DNA of 64,000 nucleotides from Mayfieldus sp963772265 (GCA_963772265.1 CAVYWS010000002.1:372001-436000); one strand, 5' to 3'; shown: positions 36,138 through 45,056, numbered from the stretch's first letter. Notes: generated by a model from the sequence alone, not told the origin. Translations and numbers: made by a program.

Positions 36138-37156
36138 AGCTGGTTCTCGCCGGCGAAGATCTCTGAGACCGAATCGTCGGTGAAGATGCGGCGGATCGAG
36201 TCGGCGAAGGTGCTCGCGGTAGAGAGCACGGTGATCTTCTCCGGAGCGCCGGGGCGCAGCGGGATCGTGTCGGTCACGATGATGCGGTCGATCGCGGAGT
36301 CGGCGAGCCGTTCGTAGGCGGGGCCCGAGAACACGCCGTGCGTCGCGCAGGCGATCACCCGCGCTGCGCCCTCCTCCAGGACCGTCTCCGCCGCGGCGGT
36401 CAGGGTCCCCGCGGTCGCGATCATGTCGTCGACGAGAATCGCCGTCTTTCCCTTCACGTCGCCGACCACGTAGCCGATCTCGGCGACCTGCTGGGCGGGG
36501 CGCTCCTTCTCCATCACCGCCCAGTGAACGCCGAGCTTGCGGGCGAAGTTGCGCGCGACCTTGACCCGGCCGGCGTCCGGTGAGACGACCACGAGCTCAT
36601 CGGTGAAGGCTTGGTCGAGGAACCACTGCGAGAGCATCGGCATCGCCGTCATGTGGTCCACGGGGACCTCGAAGAAGCCCTGTACCTGGCCGGCGTGCAG
36701 GTCCATGGTCAGCACGCGGTCGACGGCGACGCTCTCGAGGCACTTGGCGACGACGCGGGCCGAGATCGGCTCGCGCGGGGCCGACTTCTTGTCCTGGCGG
36801 GCGTAGCCGTACCAGGGCATGACCGCGATGATCCGGTGCGCCGAGGCCCCCTGGGCGGCGTCGATCATCATCAGCAACTCCATAAGCGCGTCGTTGGGCG
36901 TCATCCCCTCGGCGTCGTTAGCGGCAGTGGACTGGACGAGGAAGACGTCGGCGCCGCGGATCGACTCGCCGTAGCGGCAGTAGACCTCGCCGTCGGCGAA
37001 CGTCTTCAGGTCGGCTCGCCCGAGGTCAAGGTCGAGCTTGCCGGCGATCTTCGCCGCCAGGTCCATCGAGCAGCGCCCGCCGAAGACCATCATCCGCTTC
37101 GAGTAGTCGTGCGGGATCGCGGTAGTGGCCGGGCGCGGTTCCTCGATCGTGCTCAC
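36131..37156 (-). CDS. prs: Ribose-phosphate pyrophosphokinase
   Basis: A 341-residue PRPP synthetase, making phosphoribosyl pyrophosphate from ribose-5-phosphate and ATP. Signatures are RADLKTFADGEVYCRYGESIRG, VFLVQST, MPWYGYARQDKKSAPREPISA (ATP flexible loop), DLHAGQVQGFFEVP and the PRPP loop KTAILVDDMIATAGTLTAAAE. Full length. Its ATG overlaps the end of glmU by four bases, the conserved glmU-prs pair. Confidence 0.97.
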   Translation of the reverse strand: MSTIEEPRPATTAIPHDYSKRMMVFGGRCSMDLAAKIAGKLDLDLGRADLKTFADGEVYCRYGESIRGADVFLVQSTAANDAEGMTPNDALMELLMMIDAAQGASAHRIIAVMPWYGYARQDKKSAPREPISARVVAKCLESVAVDRVLTMDLHAGQVQGFFEVPVDHMTAMPMLSQWFLDQAFTDELVVVSPDAGRVKVARNFARKLGVHWAVMEKERPAQQVAEIGYVVGDVKGKTAILVDDMIATAGTLTAAAETVLEEGAARVIACATHGVFSGPAYERLADSAIDRIIVTDTIPLRPGAPEKITVLSTASTFADSIRRIFTDDSVSEIFAGENQLF

Positions 37157-38571
37157 GAGCCTGTCTCCTGGTCCTGTTCGGCCTGCTTCGCTCTGCGCTC
37201 CGCGTACCCCTCGATGTGGCGTTGCCGCCCCTCGCTGGGAACCGCGAGAGTCCCCGGCGGCACGTCCTTTCGCACCACCGTCCCAGCGCCAGTGTAGGCG
37301 CCGTCGCCGATACTTACCGGTGCGACGAACATCGTGTCAACGCCAATCCTGCAGTGCTCGCCGATCACTGTGCGGTTTTTGCGGAAACCGTCGTAGTTGG
37401 CGGTTATCGATCCGGCGCCGATGTTCGTCCCCTCGCCGACCTCGGAGTCGCCGACGTAGGAGAGATGCGGGACCTTCGCCCCCTCCCCGATCCGCGAGTT
37501 CTTGATCTCGACGAACGAACCCGCCTTGGCACCGGTTTCGAGAACCGTCTGCGGGCGGATGTAGGCGAACGGTCCGATCGAGCAGCCGTCGAGGACCTCG
37601 CATTCGACCAGGTACGAATGAAGCGCCGTCACCCCCGCGCCGAGCTTGCTGTCGATCAGGGTCGTGTTCGGGCCGACGACCGTCCCGGCTCCGACCTCGG
37701 TGCGCCCCCGCAGCGAGGTTCCGGGCTCAATCGTCGCGTCGGGGGCGATCCGCACGTCGGCGTCGATCCACGCCGCTCCGGGGTCGACGATCGTCACGCC
37801 AGCCAGCATGTGGGCGTCGAGGATTCGGCGACGGGCCTCCGTCGTCGCCCTGGCGAGGTCGAGGCGCGAGTTGACTCCCAGGGTCACCCCCTCGTCGTCG
37901 ACCAGGTGCGCCCTGACGCCGCCGCCGGCGGAGCGGATCAGCGGCAGCACGTCGCCGAGGTAGTACTCACCCTGCGCGTTGTCGTTGGAGATCCCGTCCA
38001 GGGCAAGCAGCAGCGCCGGTCCATCGAATGCATAGGTGCCGGCGTTGACCTCCTTGATCTCGAGCTCCGCCGGGGTCGCGTCGCCGGGCGCCTTCGCCTC
38101 GACGATGCGCTCGAGGCTGCCGTCGGCGCCACGGACGATGCGGCCGTAGCTACCGGGCTCGTCGAGCTCGGTGGTCAGCACCGTCGCCGCCGCGCCCGCT
38201 GCCGCGTGGGCGTCGAGCAGCTCGCGGATCGTCGCCGCCGAGATCACCGGGTGATCGCCGGAGAGCACCACGACCGTGCCGGAGTCGCCGACGAGGTCGA
38301 CCGCGGCGCGAACCGCGCCACCGGTCCCGTCGGCTTCGGGCTGGACGACGGTTTCGGTCTCGGGCGGAAAGCCGGCCGAGATGTCGCGCTGGGGAGAGAC
38401 GATCACCGCGATCCGCCCCGCGCCCGCCTCGCGGGCGGCGAGGATCGGCCAGGCGACCATCGGGCGCCCGCAGACAGGGTGCAGGGCCTTGGGCAGCGAC
38501 GACTTCATCCGCGTGCCCTCCCCCGCCGCCATCACGAGCACGGTGGGTGCCTGAGCGCTGGCGCCGTTCAC
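37153..38571 (-). CDS. glmU: Bifunctional GlmU: UDP-GlcNAc pyrophosphorylase / glucosamine-1-phosphate acetyltransferase
   Basis: A 472-residue two-domain enzyme for UDP-GlcNAc, the precursor of peptidoglycan. The N-terminal uridyltransferase has VLVMAAGEGTRMKSSLPKAL and HPVCGRPMVAW, then the Mg site (VVVLSGDHPV). The C-terminal left-handed beta-helix shows hexapeptide repeats, with catalytic YVGDSEVGEGTNIGAGSITANYDGFRKNRTVIG. Full length; the last segment (RRAKQAEQDQETGS) is a charged tail. Confidence 0.97.
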   Translation of the reverse strand: MNGASAQAPTVLVMAAGEGTRMKSSLPKALHPVCGRPMVAWPILAAREAGAGRIAVIVSPQRDISAGFPPETETVVQPEADGTGGAVRAAVDLVGDSGTVVVLSGDHPVISAATIRELLDAHAAAGAAATVLTTELDEPGSYGRIVRGADGSLERIVEAKAPGDATPAELEIKEVNAGTYAFDGPALLLALDGISNDNAQGEYYLGDVLPLIRSAGGGVRAHLVDDEGVTLGVNSRLDLARATTEARRRILDAHMLAGVTIVDPGAAWIDADVRIAPDATIEPGTSLRGRTEVGAGTVVGPNTTLIDSKLGAGVTALHSYLVECEVLDGCSIGPFAYIRPQTVLETGAKAGSFVEIKNSRIGEGAKVPHLSYVGDSEVGEGTNIGAGSITANYDGFRKNRTVIGEHCRIGVDTMFVAPVSIGDGAYTGAGTVVRKDVPPGTLAVPSEGRQRHIEGYAERRAKQAEQDQETGS

Positions 38572-38596
38572 CGGCGAAATGGTACGGGGGGACGCC

Positions 38597-39440
38597 TCAG
38601 GGCACCCGCTGCGCCCGGGCTCGCATCTTCTCTGCCGCCTCGCGGGTTGCCGCCTCCTGCGCCTGCTTGGCCTCGTAGACCGCCTCGGTCTCGCCGCCGA
38701 CGATGTCGCGGAAGCGCTGCTTGAAGCGCTCGGTGCGGCGGTCGGGCCGGAAGCGCTGCACCGCCTTCGCCTGCTTCTCCGGCTTGCGCTCGCCGTAGAA
38801 GCGCCGCGCCCACGGCGAGTCGGGCTTGCCGCTCCGGCAGGCGCCGTAGATCGCGATCGGGAGGATGAAGAAGCCGATGTAGCCGTGCAGGATCCGGCCC
38901 TTGGCGAAGCAGATCGCGACCATGGCGAAGACCAGGGCGGCCCCGAACGAAGCTCGATACGACCTCCCCGGTCGAGCTCGTCGTGAAGTCGAAGGGCTCA
39001 AAGCCGAACAGCAGCAGCAGCATTCCGGCGGCGGCGATCACGGTCGCATCGACCGACTTGCGGCCCTCCTCCGACCAGTAGACGTCGTCGAGGTAGACCC
39101 AGAGCGCGAACTCGTCGATCGTCAGGCCGCCACCGACGCCGAACAGGGCGGCGGAGATGTCGAACCACGGTTGGTTTCCCGAGGAGGCGAAGCCCACCGT
39201 CCCCCCGACCATCATCAGGCAGATGCCGAAGACCAGGTGATGCACGTGCACGCCGGAGTCGCCAACCGTGACGCTTCCGGGCCACCAGGGCACCCGCGGG
39301 CTGCGCATCAGCCGAGTGCTCATGCGGATGAAGGCGAACGAGAGGATGAAGCCGGCGAGAACGAGGAAGATTCCGTCGCGGTGCTCGCCCGAGACCTGGT
39401 CGGTCCAGAAGTCGGCGACGAAGGTGGCGGTCGGGATCAA
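38597..39440 (-). CDS. Conserved integral membrane protein, one frameshift
   Basis: After joining a frame break near 38955, the protein has about 280 residues and five or six hydrophobic helices. The first (FLVLAGFILSFAFIRMSTRLMRS) is followed by VTVGDSGVHVHHLVFGICLMMVGG, a motif pair with two His, and IDEFALWVYLDDVYW. The C-terminus is cytoplasmic, with KRFRDIVGGETEAVYEAKQAQEA in a charged coil. It fits an uncharacterised actinobacterial membrane family with conserved His/Asp, possibly metal-binding. It starts at ATG 39440, 26 bases downstream of the next upstream gene. Confidence 0.65.
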
Positions 39441-39466
39441 GGCGTAGCGAGTCTAGACCCGCGTCC

Positions 39467-39943
39467 TCAGTGGACCAGGGCCTTGAGCGCGACGACGGCA
39501 AGGCCGAAAACCAGGCTGGTGAGGGCGCCGAGGACGATTGACATCGCGCCTTCGCCGCGTCGGAGGGGAATCGCCACCCCCCATCCTCCCAGCACCGCGA
39601 TGCCGGTCGCGATCGCGACGGTCTCGGCGTGATCGTCGGAGAGGATGCCGAGCGGGGCGAGGAGCAAGGGAAAGAGGGGGGGAATCGATCCGAGCACGAG
39701 GGGCCATTCGCGGCCCAGCTCTTCGCGCAGATGCGTGAAGGCCCGCTCGCCGATCGCCTCGCTGGCGAGGAGATCGGCGTAGGCGTGGGCGATCCAGAAG
39801 ACGAGCGAGGCGGTGAGCACGGCTGCCGCTACCTGCAGGGGATCGCTGCCGGGATCCTCGGAGTACGCGACGACCAGGGCGGTGGAGAGAATCGTCCCGT
39901 AGATCGCGCGCGCGAGGTTGTCGGAGGACTCCTCCTCCCTCAT
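39467..39943 (-). CDS. Hypothetical membrane protein
   Basis: A 158-residue protein with about four hydrophobic segments (AIYGTILSTALVVAYS, VAAAVLTASLVFWIAHAYADLLA, WPLVLGSIPPLFPLLLAPLGIL, SIVLGALTSLVFGLAVVALKAL). The family is not recognised. It is upstream of the frameshifted membrane gene on the same strand and may be cotranscribed. The start ATG 39943 lies 49 bases from the tRNA-Gln gene on the other strand. Confidence 0.6.
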   Translation of the reverse strand: MREEESSDNLARAIYGTILSTALVVAYSEDPGSDPLQVAAAVLTASLVFWIAHAYADLLASEAIGERAFTHLREELGREWPLVLGSIPPLFPLLLAPLGILSDDHAETVAIATGIAVLGGWGVAIPLRRGEGAMSIVLGALTSLVFGLAVVALKALVH

Positions 39944-39991
39944 CGCCTCAGCCTATCCGGGGCGCCCCGGGTGGCGCTAAGGTCGAGCCGG

Positions 39992-40063
39992 TCCGGGGTG
40001 GTGTAGTCGGTAGCACGCCAGGTTTTGGTCCTGGAAGCGGGGGTTCGAATCCTCCCCCCGGAA
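39992..40063 (+). tRNA. tRNA-Gln (anticodon UUG)
   Basis: A 72-nt tRNA: acceptor TCCGGGG pairs with CCCCGGA plus discriminator A, the anticodon stem CCAGG/CCTGG encloses the loop TTTTGGT (anticodon TTG), and the T-arm reads GGGTTCGAATC. The 3' CCA is not encoded. Confidence 0.95.
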
Positions 40064-40073
40064 CTGGGCCGGC

Positions 40074-40700
40074 TCAGCTCGAGCCGTTGCCGCGGAAGCC
40101 CACCGGGGTGCGGTGAAGCTCGTGCGACTCGATCACCCGGTCGATCAGCCCGTACTCGACCGCTTCGGCGGGGTCGAAGAAATGGTCGCGCTCCATGTCC
40201 TCGTGGACGCGCTTTCGGTCCTGGCCCGAGTGCTCGACGTAGATCGCCTCGATCCGCTCGCGCAGCTGGAGGATCTCGCGCGCGTGGATCTCGATGTCGG
40301 CCGACTGCCCCTCGAAGCCACCGGTCGGCTGGTGGATCAGGATGCGGCTGTTGGGCAGCGCCATCCGCTTGCCCTCTGTTCCGCCGGTGAGGATCAGCGA
40401 CCCGGCCGACATCGCGATCCCGAAGCAGATCGTCTGCACGTCGGCCGCGATGAAGCGCATCGTGTCGTAGATCGCCAGCCCGGCATAGGCCGAGCCGCCG
40501 GGGGAGTTGATGTAGACGCTGATGTCCTTCTCGGGATCCTCGGAGTCGAGGTGCAGCAGCTGGGCGACGACGAGGTTCGCGAGCTCCTCGGTGATCGGGG
40601 CGCCGATGAAGACGATCCGCTCGCCGAGCAGGCGGCTGTAGATGTCGAACGAGCGCTCGCCGCGGGGCGTCTGCTCGACCACCATCGGGATCAGGGACAT
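40074..40700 (-). CDS. clpP: ATP-dependent Clp protease proteolytic subunit ClpP
   Basis: A 208-residue serine protease subunit. The family strings are RLLGERIVFIGAPITEELANLVVAQLLHLDSEDPEKDI, YINSPGGSAYAGLAIYDTM, the nucleophile region CFGIAMSAGSLIL (Ser in SAGS context), and catalytic His in NSRILIHQP. An acidic residue follows in the handle helix. The pattern AMSAGS differs slightly from the more common AASMG, so this may be a second ClpP paralogue. ATG 40700 has AAGGAG about ten bases upstream. No clpX or tig gene is in the window. Confidence 0.93.
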   Translation of the reverse strand: MSLIPMVVEQTPRGERSFDIYSRLLGERIVFIGAPITEELANLVVAQLLHLDSEDPEKDISVYINSPGGSAYAGLAIYDTMRFIAADVQTICFGIAMSAGSLILTGGTEGKRMALPNSRILIHQPTGGFEGQSADIEIHAREILQLRERIEAIYVEHSGQDRKRVHEDMERDHFFDPAEAVEYGLIDRVIESHELHRTPVGFRGNGSS

Positions 40701-40745
40701 CGTCTGTGGCTCCTTTCGGCGCCGGCTTGCTGGTCGGTGGAATAC

Positions 40746-40761
40746 GCAACCAAACGGTTGC
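40746..40761. promoter_or_regulatory. Operator candidate 1 (GCAACC-N4-GGTTGC)
   Basis: A perfect 6-bp inverted repeat with a four-base spacer (AAAC), upstream of the SRPBCC/ArsR pair. An identical half-site pair occurs 37 bases downstream. It is a likely binding site for the ArsR-type regulator encoded at 41201. Confidence 0.65.
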
Positions 40762-40782
40762 AGATGCAAGGTAGCAAAATGT

Positions 40783-40798
40783 GCAACCATTCGGTTGC
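40783..40798. promoter_or_regulatory. Operator candidate 2 (GCAACC-N4-GGTTGC)
   Basis: The same perfect repeat as at 40746, with spacer ATTC, ending one base before ATG 40800. A repressor bound here would block the start region of the SRPBCC gene. Confidence 0.65.
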
Positions 40799-40799
40799 G

Positions 40800-41195
40800 A
40801 TGAGTTCGGTCGAACGCGAACTGGTGCTCGACGCCCCCCTGGAAGAGGTCTGGCGGGCGGTCTCCGACGAGGAGATGCTGAGCGAATGGCTGGCGCCGCA
40901 GGTCGAGCTCGACCTGCGGCCGCACGGGGCCCTGCTCTGCCGGACCGAGGACGGCGAGGAGCGGTGGGGCGCCGTCGAGCTGGTCGAGGAGGGCGAGCGG
41001 ATCGCCTTCCACTGGCAGCGCGACGGGGCGGCGCCGAGCCGGGTCGAGATCCGGCTCGAGGACCTCGACGGGGCCACCCGGCTGCGGGTCGTCGAGTCGG
41101 GGCTGGATGCGAGCGCCGGCCCGCAGGCATCGGGGCTCTGGAGCAAGCGCTTCGAGTCCCTGCGGCTGGCCCTGGCAAGCCTCGCCTACGCCTGA
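40800..41195 (+). CDS. SRPBCC (AHSA1-like) domain protein
   Basis: A 131-residue START/Bet v1-like hydrophobic-ligand-binding protein: SSVERELVLDAPLEEVWRAVSDEEMLSEWLAP at the N-terminus, WGAVELVEEGERIAFHW in the core and SGLWSKRFESLRLALASL in the C-terminal helix. It is immediately followed by an ArsR-type regulator gene, a pairing common in Actinobacteria, and lies behind twin inverted repeats. The ligand is unknown. The start ATG 40800 is chosen by family fit. Confidence 0.85.
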   Translation: MSSVERELVLDAPLEEVWRAVSDEEMLSEWLAPQVELDLRPHGALLCRTEDGEERWGAVELVEEGERIAFHWQRDGAAPSRVEIRLEDLDGATRLRVVESGLDASAGPQASGLWSKRFESLRLALASLAYA

Positions 41196-41200
41196 TCTCG

Positions 41201-41537
41201 ATGGCCGCTTCGCCGCGCCGGCGCTCCGAGCAGGGCGGCGAGGTCTTCGACGCGCTCGCCGATCCAACCCGGCGTCACCTGGTCGAGGCGCTCGCCTCAC
41301 GCGGAAGCGCCAGCGCCACCGGGCTCGCCGCCGAGCTTCCGATCAGTCGCCAGGCGGTCGCCAAGCACCTTGCCGCCCTGGGAAGCGCCGGCCTGGTCGC
41401 CAGCCGCCGCGCCGGCCGCGAGACCCTCTATGAGCTCGCAGCCGGCGCCGCTGCGCGAGGCCGCCGACTGGATCGGGTCGGTGGGGGCCGAGTGGGACGA
41501 TCGCCTGGCCCGGCTGCGGCGCCTGGTCGAGGATTGA
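41201..41537 (+). CDS. ArsR family winged-helix regulator, one frameshift
   Basis: About 112 residues across a frame break near 41450. The winged helix is plain: FDALADPTRRHLVEALASRG, ISRQAVAKHLAALGSAGLVASRRAGRETLYEL. The C-terminus continues in the next frame (PLREAADWIGSVGAEWDDRLARLRRLVED). It lacks a cysteine metal site, so it is probably a non-metal ArsR type paired with SRPBCC proteins. It lies five bases downstream of the SRPBCC gene, and likely represses that operon through the repeats at 40746 and 40783. Confidence 0.83.
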
Positions 41538-41608
41538 CCCCGGGCTCGTTTGTGATCCGATCGGCCCCGCCCGACGAAGAAGGGGCAGCCGGCAGAGGCC
41601 GGTCACGC

Positions 41609-42082
41609 ATGGCGAAGGAATACGTGTTCATCGACGAGTGGGACGTCGACGCCCCCCAGGAGGCGGTGTTCGAGGCGCTCGCCGACTCGGGGACCTACCC
41701 GAGATGGTGGACGCCGGTCTACATCGAGGTCGAGTCGGACGGCCCGCCCGAGGTCGGCAGGACCTCGAAGCAGCACTTCAAGGGCCGCCTCCCCTACACG
41801 CTCAGAACCACCTCCGAGATCGTCCGCTATGAGCCGCCCGACGAGTTCGAGGTCTCGGTGGTGGGCGACCTGACCGGACGCGGTGTCTGGACCCTGACCC
41901 GGTCGAACGGCTCGGTCCACATCCGCTTCGACTGGCGGGTGATCGCCGACCGGCCGCTGCTGAGGTACCTGACCCCGGTCCTGCGCCCGCTGTTCCGCTG
42001 GAACCACAACTGGTCGATCAAGCGCGCGATCGAGGGCCTGGAGCCCTACGCCCGCTCGACCGGCGGCTCTGCGGGCACCTAG
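41609..42082 (+). CDS. SRPBCC family protein
   Basis: A 157-residue START-like protein (KEYVFIDEWDVDAPQEAVFEALADSGTYPRWWTPVYIEVES, PYTLRTTSEIVRYEPPDEFEVSVVGDLTGRGVWTL, FDWRVIADRPLL). It resembles polyketide cyclase/dehydrase-like proteins and is unlike the first SRPBCC protein in sequence. It follows the ArsR gene by 71 bases and probably shares its transcript. It ends in a four-base overlap with the convergent PucR gene. Confidence 0.83.
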   Translation: MAKEYVFIDEWDVDAPQEAVFEALADSGTYPRWWTPVYIEVESDGPPEVGRTSKQHFKGRLPYTLRTTSEIVRYEPPDEFEVSVVGDLTGRGVWTLTRSNGSVHIRFDWRVIADRPLLRYLTPVLRPLFRWNHNWSIKRAIEGLEPYARSTGGSAGT

Positions 42083-43332
42083 TCCTCGGTCCCGCGCGGG
42101 ACCTGCCCGGCCTCGGCACCCGGCTCCAGCGCCGGGCCGCGCGGGGCGGCGATCCCGAGCACCCGCATCGCCTTCAGGCCGAGGCCCAGCTTCTCCCGGC
42201 CCTCGGTCGACGAAACGTCGTGCCCGCACAGCTCCTTGGCCCGCTCGAGCCGGTAGCGGATCGTGTGGCGGTGGGTGAACATTCGCTTCGAGGTCGCGGC
42301 GACGTTGCCGTCGTTCTCGAGATAGGCCTCGATCGTCGCCACCAGCTCAGTCTCGTACTGCTCGTCGTAGGCGGCCAGCGGCTCGATCGTCTCGGCATAG
42401 AAGTGCTGCAGCTCACCCGGGTCCTCGCTCATCGCCGGCAGCAGCAGGCGGTAGGCGCCGGTGTCCTCGAAGGCGAGCTGGGCATGTCCTTCGGCCTCGC
42501 CCACGTTGACCGCCAGCCGCGCCTCGTTCCCCGCCCTGTGCAGGTCCACGGGGTCGACCGCGCGGCGGCTGCGACCGATCGTGACGTGGAATCCCTTGAG
42601 GCTCTCGGCCAGCTCCTGCTCCAGGACCCGACCGGCCCGCTCGAGGCGCTCGTCGTCCTCGGCGGGAACGATCGCGCCAACCTCGGCCGCGCCAACGTCT
42701 TCGAGGAAGGCCAGCGTTCCCGGGGCGATCGAGCGCAGGGACCGCAGGACCAGGGTCAGCACCCTGGCCCGCCACTCGCCGGCCTGCGCGGCGCGCGGCG
42801 CGGCGCGGACGATCAGCGCCCCCGCTCCATCCTGCAGCTCGCTGCCGAGCTCGGCGGCGCGGGCGAGGATGTCGCCTCGATCGGTGACGTCACGGCCGAA
42901 CACCGCGCGCACGAGTCCGGCCGCCGCCTCCTCGCTTGCCCACTCCGGGCCGCGGGCCCGCTCAAGCTCCAGAGCCAGCAGGGTCGAGACCATGCGCGCC
43001 ATCGCGGCGTCGGGAGCGGCGGAGGCCTGATAGCGCAGCTCGCCGACGGCGCTGTCGGCGACCCGAAGCTCGACCGAGACCACATCCTCGCCGCCCTCGA
43101 CCAGCTTCTTCTCCTGGTCTGGAGCCGCGCCGGCGACAGCCAGGATCGCGCTCGAACGGTCGATCAGGACGACCGAGGCGCCGAGGACCCGCGACGCCGC
43201 CCTCGCCACCGCGGGCAGCCCGGCGCCCGACTCGACCGCCTCGGCGAGCGCGTCGAGGGTTCCCTCTTCTGCCTTTATTGCAGGAGTTCTTTGCCTGTCA
43301 CGGGCTGCGGGCACCGGGGAATTATGGTGCAC
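42079..43332 (-). CDS. PucR/CdaR family transcriptional regulator
   Basis: A 417-residue regulator. The first 130 residues hold a GAF-like sensory region (ARAASRVLGASVVLIDRSSAILAVAG). The middle is a GGDEF-like degenerate region (ERAGRVLEQELAESLKGFHVTIGRSRRAVDPVDLHRAGNEARLAVNVG). The C-terminus is the PucR helix-turn-helix (ETELVATIEAYLENDGNVAATSKRMFTHRHTIRYRLERAKELCG). Such proteins often activate purine, amino-acid or aromatic catabolism genes. No clear target is adjacent. The start is GTG 43332. Confidence 0.87.
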   Translation of the reverse strand: MHHNSPVPAARDRQRTPAIKAEEGTLDALAEAVESGAGLPAVARAASRVLGASVVLIDRSSAILAVAGAAPDQEKKLVEGGEDVVSVELRVADSAVGELRYQASAAPDAAMARMVSTLLALELERARGPEWASEEAAAGLVRAVFGRDVTDRGDILARAAELGSELQDGAGALIVRAAPRAAQAGEWRARVLTLVLRSLRSIAPGTLAFLEDVGAAEVGAIVPAEDDERLERAGRVLEQELAESLKGFHVTIGRSRRAVDPVDLHRAGNEARLAVNVGEAEGHAQLAFEDTGAYRLLLPAMSEDPGELQHFYAETIEPLAAYDEQYETELVATIEAYLENDGNVAATSKRMFTHRHTIRYRLERAKELCGHDVSSTEGREKLGLGLKAMRVLGIAAPRGPALEPGAEAGQVPRGTED

Positions 43333-43336
43333 ACCG

Positions 43337-43588
43337 CTAGGGAAGCTCGTCGACGATCGAGTTGTAGTTGTGGACGACCACGAGGCCGACCACGATCCCG
43401 ATCAGAACCAGGGCAAAGAGCACGAACAGGGACATGAAGCTCGCCGCGACCTTCTCCCAGGCACGGCCGTAGGAGCCGACGGCCGGGACGAGGATCAACC
43501 CGACGAAGGCGGCGAGGCTGACCAACCCGGCCCCGCCGAAGACCCAGTACTCAGTTCCAATCTTGGCTACCAGCGGCACCGAGCTCAT
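43337..43588 (-). CDS. Small hypothetical membrane protein
   Basis: An 83-residue protein with two hydrophobic helices (FGGAGLVSLAAFVGLILVPAVG and MSLFVLFALVLIGIVVGLVVVH) and a short C-terminal tail. The family is not recognised. ATG 43588 (MSSVPLVAKIG) lies inside the end of the upstream DedA-PAP2 gene, overlapping by 38 bases in another frame. The overlap points to translational coupling or to a start or stop slightly wrong on either side. Confidence 0.6.
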   Translation of the reverse strand: MSSVPLVAKIGTEYWVFGGAGLVSLAAFVGLILVPAVGSYGRAWEKVAASFMSLFVLFALVLIGIVVGLVVVHNYNSIVDELP

Positions 43589-45056
43589 TCTGCCGTAACT
43601 GGAACCCGACCAACGCAACCGCCGCGCAGAGGGCGTAGGCGCTGATCCCGAGCGCCCAGCCGGCGCTCACGTCGCTCATGTAATGCACGTGCAGGTACAC
43701 CCGCGACAGCCCGACCAGGGCGGTGAGCGCGATCCCGGCCATCACCACCCCTGTCGCCCGCGCCATCCCGGGACGCACCCGCATCACCAGGGTGACCGCC
43801 GCCCAGAGATAGAAGACCGAGTAGGCGGCGTGGCCGCTGGGAAACGACGAGCCCGAGACCGAGATCAGCCCGCCCCCGGGGCGAGGGCGATCGATCGCCT
43901 CCTTGATGTCCCCGACGGCGATGACGATGATCACCGTTCCGGCCACGAGGACCAGGAATTCCGGCCAGCGACGGGCGGCGGCAAGCGCGGCGGCGCAGAT
44001 CGCCGCCAGCGGGATCACCACCCCCGCCGATCCGAGGTGGGTCAGGGCCTTGGCGATGCTGGTCAGCCAGCCGACCTGGATGCTCTCGGCGACGTCGAGC
44101 GCGGTCCTGTCCGAGGCCGTCGGCCCCGGATCAGCGTTGATCTGGGCGGCGTAGGAGACGAGGACGAAGAGCGCGACCGCGAGCACCGCCATCAGGGTGG
44201 TGAACTCGAGGCCGAAGCTGCCGCCCGGCGTGAGCCGCGCCCAGAGGAAGCTCGCCGGCGTCCGCAGGCGGAGGCCCAGGCGGACCAGCCAGCGGGTCGG
44301 CCGGCGGCCTTCCATCCACTCCACCGTCCGCCTTCGGTTGGCGGGAACGCGCAGGAAGCGAACCGCGAGGGCGATGCCGACCACGACGACGATCAGGGTC
44401 GCGAGCAGGAAGGCCCCCTTTCCCGCGTACTTGGCCGCCGAGTCGATGCTGCGCGAGAAGAAGTAGCCGATCAGAATGTGCGCCGCCGACCACAGCCCGG
44501 TGCCGAGGACGCTGTAGGGGACGAAGGCCCGGTAGCGCATCCCGGAGCTGCCGGCGACGAACGGGGCCAGCGCCCGGACCAGGCTGATGAAGCGCCCGAT
44601 CAGGATCGTCTTGCCGCCATGGCGGCCGAAGTACCCCTCGACTTGGGCGAAGCGCTCATTGCTGATCCCGAGCGAGGGCCCGTTGCGCAGGACGAATTCG
44701 CGGCCGAGGCGGCGGCCGATGAAGAAGCTCGTCGTGTCGCCGGCCCAGGCGCTGAACCAGGCGATCGCGAGCAGCAGGTAGATGCTGATCGCGCCCTGGC
44801 CCGCCACGGCCCCGCCCAGCAGCATCACCGTCTCCCCGGGAACGACGAGGCCGACGAAGGCTCCCGTCTCCAGGAAAGCGAACGCCCCTACCAGCAGGTA
44901 GGTCCAGGCTCCAAGCGCGTTGGAGATGTCCTCGAGCAGCCGCTGCAGGTCGTCATGGGGCAGCAGCTGGTTGACGACGACCCAGAAGGCGACAACCGCC
45001 AGCACGACCGCCGCCAGGGCCACCCTGCGGCCCCTCTTGGTCTCGGGGATCCTCAT
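43551..45056 (-). CDS. DedA family protein fused to PAP2 phosphatase
   Basis: A 501-residue membrane protein. Residues about 40-220 are a DedA/SNARE-associated domain (LETGAFVGLVVPGETVMLLGGAVAG, GRRLGREFVLRNGPSLGIS, FGRHGGKTILIGRFISLVRALAPFVAG). Residues about 330-490 are a PAP2 acid phosphatase with all three motifs: KEAIDRPRP, SSFPSGHAAYSVFY and GLSRVYLHVHYMSDV. DedA proteins flip undecaprenyl phosphate and PAP2 enzymes hydrolyse lipid pyrophosphates, so the fusion suggests carrier-lipid recycling at the outer face. It overlaps ispE by four bases. Confidence 0.88.
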   Translation of the reverse strand: MRIPETKRGRRVALAAVVLAVVAFWVVVNQLLPHDDLQRLLEDISNALGAWTYLLVGAFAFLETGAFVGLVVPGETVMLLGGAVAGQGAISIYLLLAIAWFSAWAGDTTSFFIGRRLGREFVLRNGPSLGISNERFAQVEGYFGRHGGKTILIGRFISLVRALAPFVAGSSGMRYRAFVPYSVLGTGLWSAAHILIGYFFSRSIDSAAKYAGKGAFLLATLIVVVVGIALAVRFLRVPANRRRTVEWMEGRRPTRWLVRLGLRLRTPASFLWARLTPGGSFGLEFTTLMAVLAVALFVLVSYAAQINADPGPTASDRTALDVAESIQVGWLTSIAKALTHLGSAGVVIPLAAICAAALAAARRWPEFLVLVAGTVIIVIAVGDIKEAIDRPRPGGGLISVSGSSFPSGHAAYSVFYLWAAVTLVMRVRPGMARATGVVMAGIALTALVGLSRVYLHVHYMSDVSAGWALGISAYALCAAVALVGFQLRQNELGAAGSQDWN

